Source of the DNA: Euprymna scolopes
Taxonomy: Eukaryota > Mollusca > Cephalopoda > Sepiida > Sepiolidae
NCBI GenBank assembly: GCA_024364805.1
Contig: CM044519.1
Coordinates: 49,004,877 to 49,025,187, forward strand
Reading direction: 5' to 3'
Length of the DNA: 20,311 nt
In this document: positions 18,386 through 20,311 of the stretch, one piece after another
Layout of the letters: every line of letters starts with the position of its first letter
Numbering within the stretch: position 1 is the stretch's first letter
Notes under the pieces: generated by a model
Told to the model about the DNA's origin: nothing
Database searches by the model: none
The model's input: the letters and a program-made list of their open reading frames with translations, nothing else
Program-made: the position numbers and the translations under genes

Positions 18386-18791
18386 TGTTGTTTTGTTTGC
18401 TAATTGAGGAGCAGGAGAGTGAAACTACAGCCTCAACACCAGGGTGGGAGGAGAACCTGGGTCTACATTTACAAAACTCCAACTGAGCTGTGTGTGAAGT
18501 ACATAGGTTGGTTGATGTTAAATTTGAACTCAACCTCAGATCAAAAGTCTCAAACTCAAATCCAACTGTTCTCTTCTCTCTGCACTTTCCACACTGACGC
18601 CCAAAATAAAGAAGACGGCTCTTTTATAGAGAGACCCAACCACATCTCATTTGCATACCCCCTCCCCCCTCTCGTCACATCACGTGATTTTCAGTCCATA
18701 AATACCAGGGGGTGGCCATTATTTTCTCTTTTTTTCTTTCCTAACACGAGTCACACGATGCATGAGGTAAGGTTCTTTACTTTTAACCACA
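18386..18791 (-). repeat. Probable 3' LTR of the Ty3/gypsy element
   Basis: On the minus strand the LTR would start tgtggttaaaag at 18791, right after a G-rich tract, and end aacaaca at 18386. The ends form a short inverted repeat (tgtggtt versus tgttgtt, 6 of 7) with the usual TG...CA. The length would be 406 bp. The partner LTR is outside the window, so the limits are unproven. Confidence 0.55.
18619..18687 (-). promoter_or_regulatory. LTR promoter motifs: TATA box, octamer, E-box
   Basis: Within the probable LTR, read in the element's direction, an E-box tcacgtga (18687-18680) is followed by an octamer atgcaaat (18656-18649) and a TATA box ctataaaagag (around 18630-18619). Order and spacing suit a Pol II promoter in U3, with transcription starting near 18595-18600. 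These are motif matches only. Confidence 0.55.
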
Positions 18792-20311
18792 CGCCCCCTT
18801 GATCTCTAAGATCAATAATTAGTATCATAGCCTGCCATCCACGCTGGGCGTCTTCGTTCACAGTGCGATCGTCGAAGAGGCTCTTCTTCAGACACTTAAA
18901 CATCAGCATCAGCCTCCCCTTCCTCTGATGGCAAGGAGACTCTTCGTATATCTAAAATGTGATGAGACATTCTGTCAATCGCTACCTTGTTTTTGGAGAG
19001 TACTTCAGTCGCTGTACCTTTTCCCCAGCGAGTCGTGCAACGAGAATTGGGTGGTTTGACCCACACCTCCTCACCAACTGCGATGTCCACACAGGCCTGT
19101 TCTTCTCTCATGTCCCCATTCATAAGAAAAAAATAGACCGGTGCGGCACTGAATTTTCGTCTTGACCAGCCTTCGGCATCATATTGTACCAAAAAACTGC
19201 TTCTTGGGGCGAAATCTGGCTTATTGATGCCACAGCTTTTATAGTGCGATGGTGCCTCTCTATAATTCCATTTCCACTTGGACGGTATGCAGCTCTAAAA
19301 TATAGCCCCAGATTCCACTTCGCACATAAGTCTCTAAAAGCTTCCGAGCGGAAAGACGTACCATTATCCACCAACACCTCTTCTACTGGCTCCCTTTCCA
19401 TAAAAACCTCCTCGACAACTCTCTTTACCTCTTCTGCTGTTTTGTTCTTGATTTTCCGCCATATCGCTACTCTCCCAGGCCCACAATGTATCATAGTTAC
19501 ATGTGGTTCATGTTGATAATGTGTGATGTCAATGGCCAATCTCCGCCAATTCTCTTCAACATGCAGTTCCCCTTTTTCATGTCTAGCCAGTGCAAGGTCG
19601 ATTGATTGGCATTCCCTAGATTGTTCCACCACCTTTTGGATGTCTTGCATTGTGACGTGCGGGTTTACTTTTCTTGCCAGGTAAAGGGTCCGTTCCTTTC
19701 CAAAATGATGCAGGTTATGCAGGTCTTTTAAATTCTCTACTGCATGACATGCTGGAGCCCCGTCTCTTTCCTTGTGTAGCCAGGCTTTCTTGACTATTGT
19801 CAGCCCATCTGCTTTATTTTTTTGTAACGGAACTAAGGTAATAGTTACCTTTAGTTCGAATTCTCGAACCAAGTCTCCCAGCGCTCCAAGTCTACGCTTG
19901 ATAAGCATCTCCGCTGCTCCTTTTGTTTTGATCTGCTTATCACCAGACAGCTCCGATTTAATCTGCAACACCACTGTTGCAGAGTCTGTTTTAACGTTCA
20001 CTATCTGTAGCCCCCATTTTAGAGCTAGATTGATGCCTTTCATCACAGCATCAAGTTCCGCAACATTGATATGGGCGCTATCATCCTTTTTGCGTAGCCA
20101 AGCAGCATCTCCAACAGCCAATTCTCCTATTTCCAATAATACCCCTAATGCTAAACTGCTAGCATCAGTCCATATCACCCCTTCATGGCCCTCCTTTACA
20201 TGCCATTCTCCTCTCACAGGGTCCATTTTTTTCACTTCTCCAATGACTTCTTGTATCATGAGAAGCACTTTTTGATAAACTGCATCTTCCCAACTGTCTG
20301 TCCCAGTCTGC

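Larger units (their letters stand above)
18386..20311 (-). mobile_element. Ty3/gypsy LTR retrotransposon, 3' part, cut by the window edge
   Basis: A fossil LTR retrotransposon on the minus strand, running in from beyond 20311. Parts in order of its own transcription are: RNase H (about 20170-19800, with VIWTDASS and HINVAELDAV); an integrase zinc-binding segment (about 19740-19600, His and Cys residues); an integrase core (about 19560-19240) with AIDITHY, LVDNGTSF and NGIIERHHRTIK supplying the D, D and E; an integrase C-terminal part (about 19190-18900) with VGEEVWVKPP; a purine-rich tract near 18792-18800; and a probable 3' LTR. Domain order RNase H then integrase is that of Ty3/gypsy. The coding part is well preserved, with about one break visible, so it looks younger than the other elements here. 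Upstream gag, protease and RT lie outside. Confidence 0.9.

Noticed and set aside
18404-18802. 132-codon plus-strand open frame
   Set aside because: It lies antisense within the probable LTR and resembles no protein family.
19184-20275. Long plus-strand open frames
   Set aside because: They are antisense shadows of the Ty3/gypsy RNase H and integrase region.
1-20311. CRISPR arrays, bacterial operons, ribosome binding sites or phage genes
   Set aside because: No regularly spaced repeats or prokaryotic gene organisation are present. The content is that of a repeat-rich animal genome.

Overview
The window looks like AT-rich intergenic DNA from an invertebrate animal, most probably a mollusc and perhaps a cephalopod. 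That guess rests on the mix of mobile-element remains: CR1/Jockey-like, Tx1-like and RNase H-bearing LINEs, a ZBED5-like hAT transposon, a tRNA-related repeat and a Ty3/gypsy LTR element. No single diagnostic gene supports it, so treat it as inference. I found no confidently intact host gene. Nearly all recognisable coding sequence belongs to transposable elements.

Layout. Positions 1-4454 are AT-rich, with homopolymer and pyrimidine tracts, a near-perfect 60-bp palindrome (171-230) and a pair of diverged direct repeats (about 2608-2764 and 3858-4026). Both repeats keep the same open peptide on the minus strand. Positions 4455-10121 form one decayed hAT transposon. It has recognisable terminal inverted repeats, an 8-bp target duplication matching at 6 of 8 positions, and a broken transposase gene at about 8345-9870. 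Two LINE copies of one CR1/Jockey-like family lie inside it: a long plus-strand copy (about 4600-7610) and a short minus-strand copy of the 3' end (7700-8108).

Positions 10258-10637 look like a short non-autonomous hAT-type element. They are followed by a degenerate tandem repeat (10796-10995) and a CpG-rich repeat with a minus-strand tRNA-like module (about 11000-11391). Positions 11392-13655 show no gene. Two unrelated minus-strand LINE fragments follow: a Tx1-like reverse transcriptase piece (about 13660-14065) and a reverse transcriptase plus RNase H piece (about 14230-14945). A C-rich stretch of unknown nature (15000-15650) and a sequence strongly resembling the 5' end of U2 snRNA (15908-15975) come next. 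Two related palindromic repeats lie at 17153-17212 and 17599-17654.

The right end (18386-20311) is the 3' part of a minus-strand Ty3/gypsy LTR retrotransposon: RNase H, integrase and a probable 3' LTR with promoter-like motifs. It is cut by the window edge.

The elements do not work together as a pathway. The window is best read as layers of insertions: an old hAT hit by LINEs, older LINE scraps, small palindromic or tRNA/snRNA-related repeats, and a comparatively well preserved LTR element.
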